From assembly GCF_040958095.1 (NCBI RefSeq), contig NC_091160.1, forward strand, positions 40,672,825 through 40,736,824: DNA of 64,000 nucleotides. The letters run 5' to 3'. Source of the DNA: Procambarus clarkii. Its lineage: Eukaryota > Arthropoda > Malacostraca > Decapoda > Cambaridae. A program made the position numbers and the translations under genes. Shown here in pieces: positions 63,895 to 64,000 of the stretch (position 1 is the first letter of the stretch; the number at the start of each line of letters is the position of its first letter). The notes below the pieces were generated by a model that saw only the letters and a program-made list of their open reading frames with translations, made no database searches and was not told the origin of the DNA.

Positions 63895-64000
63895 CATGGA
63901 GAATCATACTCCGGCAGCCGGCCACCAAGCCCGCCTCACGACGACAACGGGCCAGATAGGAAGGGGGAAGCAGAAACAAGATTCAAGTCAACACACAACC

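Overview
The window looks like an intergenic or intronic stretch of a large, repeat-rich arthropod genome. A decapod crustacean (crayfish, lobster or shrimp type) is the best guess. The basis is eukaryotic non-LTR and Penelope-like retroelements, tRNA-derived SINEs of a type I associate with decapods, long (AT)n tracts, and (TTAGG)n-like motifs inside a small inverted-repeat element. The species call is inference. There is no bacterial gene content and no operon structure.

Roughly half of the 64 kb is tandem repeat: about twenty unrelated minisatellites with units from 5 to 101 bp. They lie at 1-8.9 kb (28 and 21 bp), 27.0-42.9 kb (17, 28-34, 18, 62, 4, 32, 31 and 5 bp, with short spacers), 43.05-43.87 kb (22 bp), 45.0-47.0 kb (30 and 101 bp), 49.5-57.4 kb (41, 28, 24 and 35 bp) and 61.4-61.7 kb (18 bp). 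Several carry higher-order duplications (offsets 476, 668, about 1537 and 1788 bp). The many long open frames inside them are artefacts of repeat periodicity.

Most of the rest is retroelement. At 9.6-11.4 kb is a Penelope-like element (PLE) with a head-to-head inverted duplication. At 11.4-14.35 kb is a broken R2-group LINE with a restriction-enzyme-like endonuclease (REL). At 14.46-15.32 kb are two oppositely oriented 390-bp inverted-repeat elements. At 15.4-18.8 kb is a CCCH/APE-endonuclease/RT LINE with one nonsense codon. At 19.24-25.54 kb is a second REL-LINE remnant split by a nearly complete I-clade LINE (19609-25423) with a target-site duplication. An LTR-like start follows at 25539, then a 500-N gap (26482-26981). 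Further on are a second copy of the CCCH-type LINE cut at both ends (43.9-44.7 kb), an RT/RNase H LINE fragment (47.5-49.4 kb, minus), a second PLE family (57.4-58.86 kb), a mosaic of PLE scraps joined by (AT)n (58.9-60.5 kb), a minus-strand LINE whose RNase H active-site loop has become a minisatellite (61.35-63.3 kb), and a SINE (63.65-63.89 kb).

The only convincing piece of a host gene is a 103-bp minus-strand exon at 47032-47134. It has canonical splice sites and a cysteine pattern like the region before the Kazal domain of testican/SPOCK proteoglycans. If that is right, much of the window may be intron of that gene. The genes otherwise form no pathway: they are selfish elements, mostly dead, nested in or abutting microsatellites. 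The strongest observations are the in-frame RNase H expansion, the repeated start of (AT)n tracts at one homologous codon position in PLE terminal repeats, the nested I-into-REL insertion, and the candidate testican exon beside a 101-bp array carrying splice-donor-like sites.
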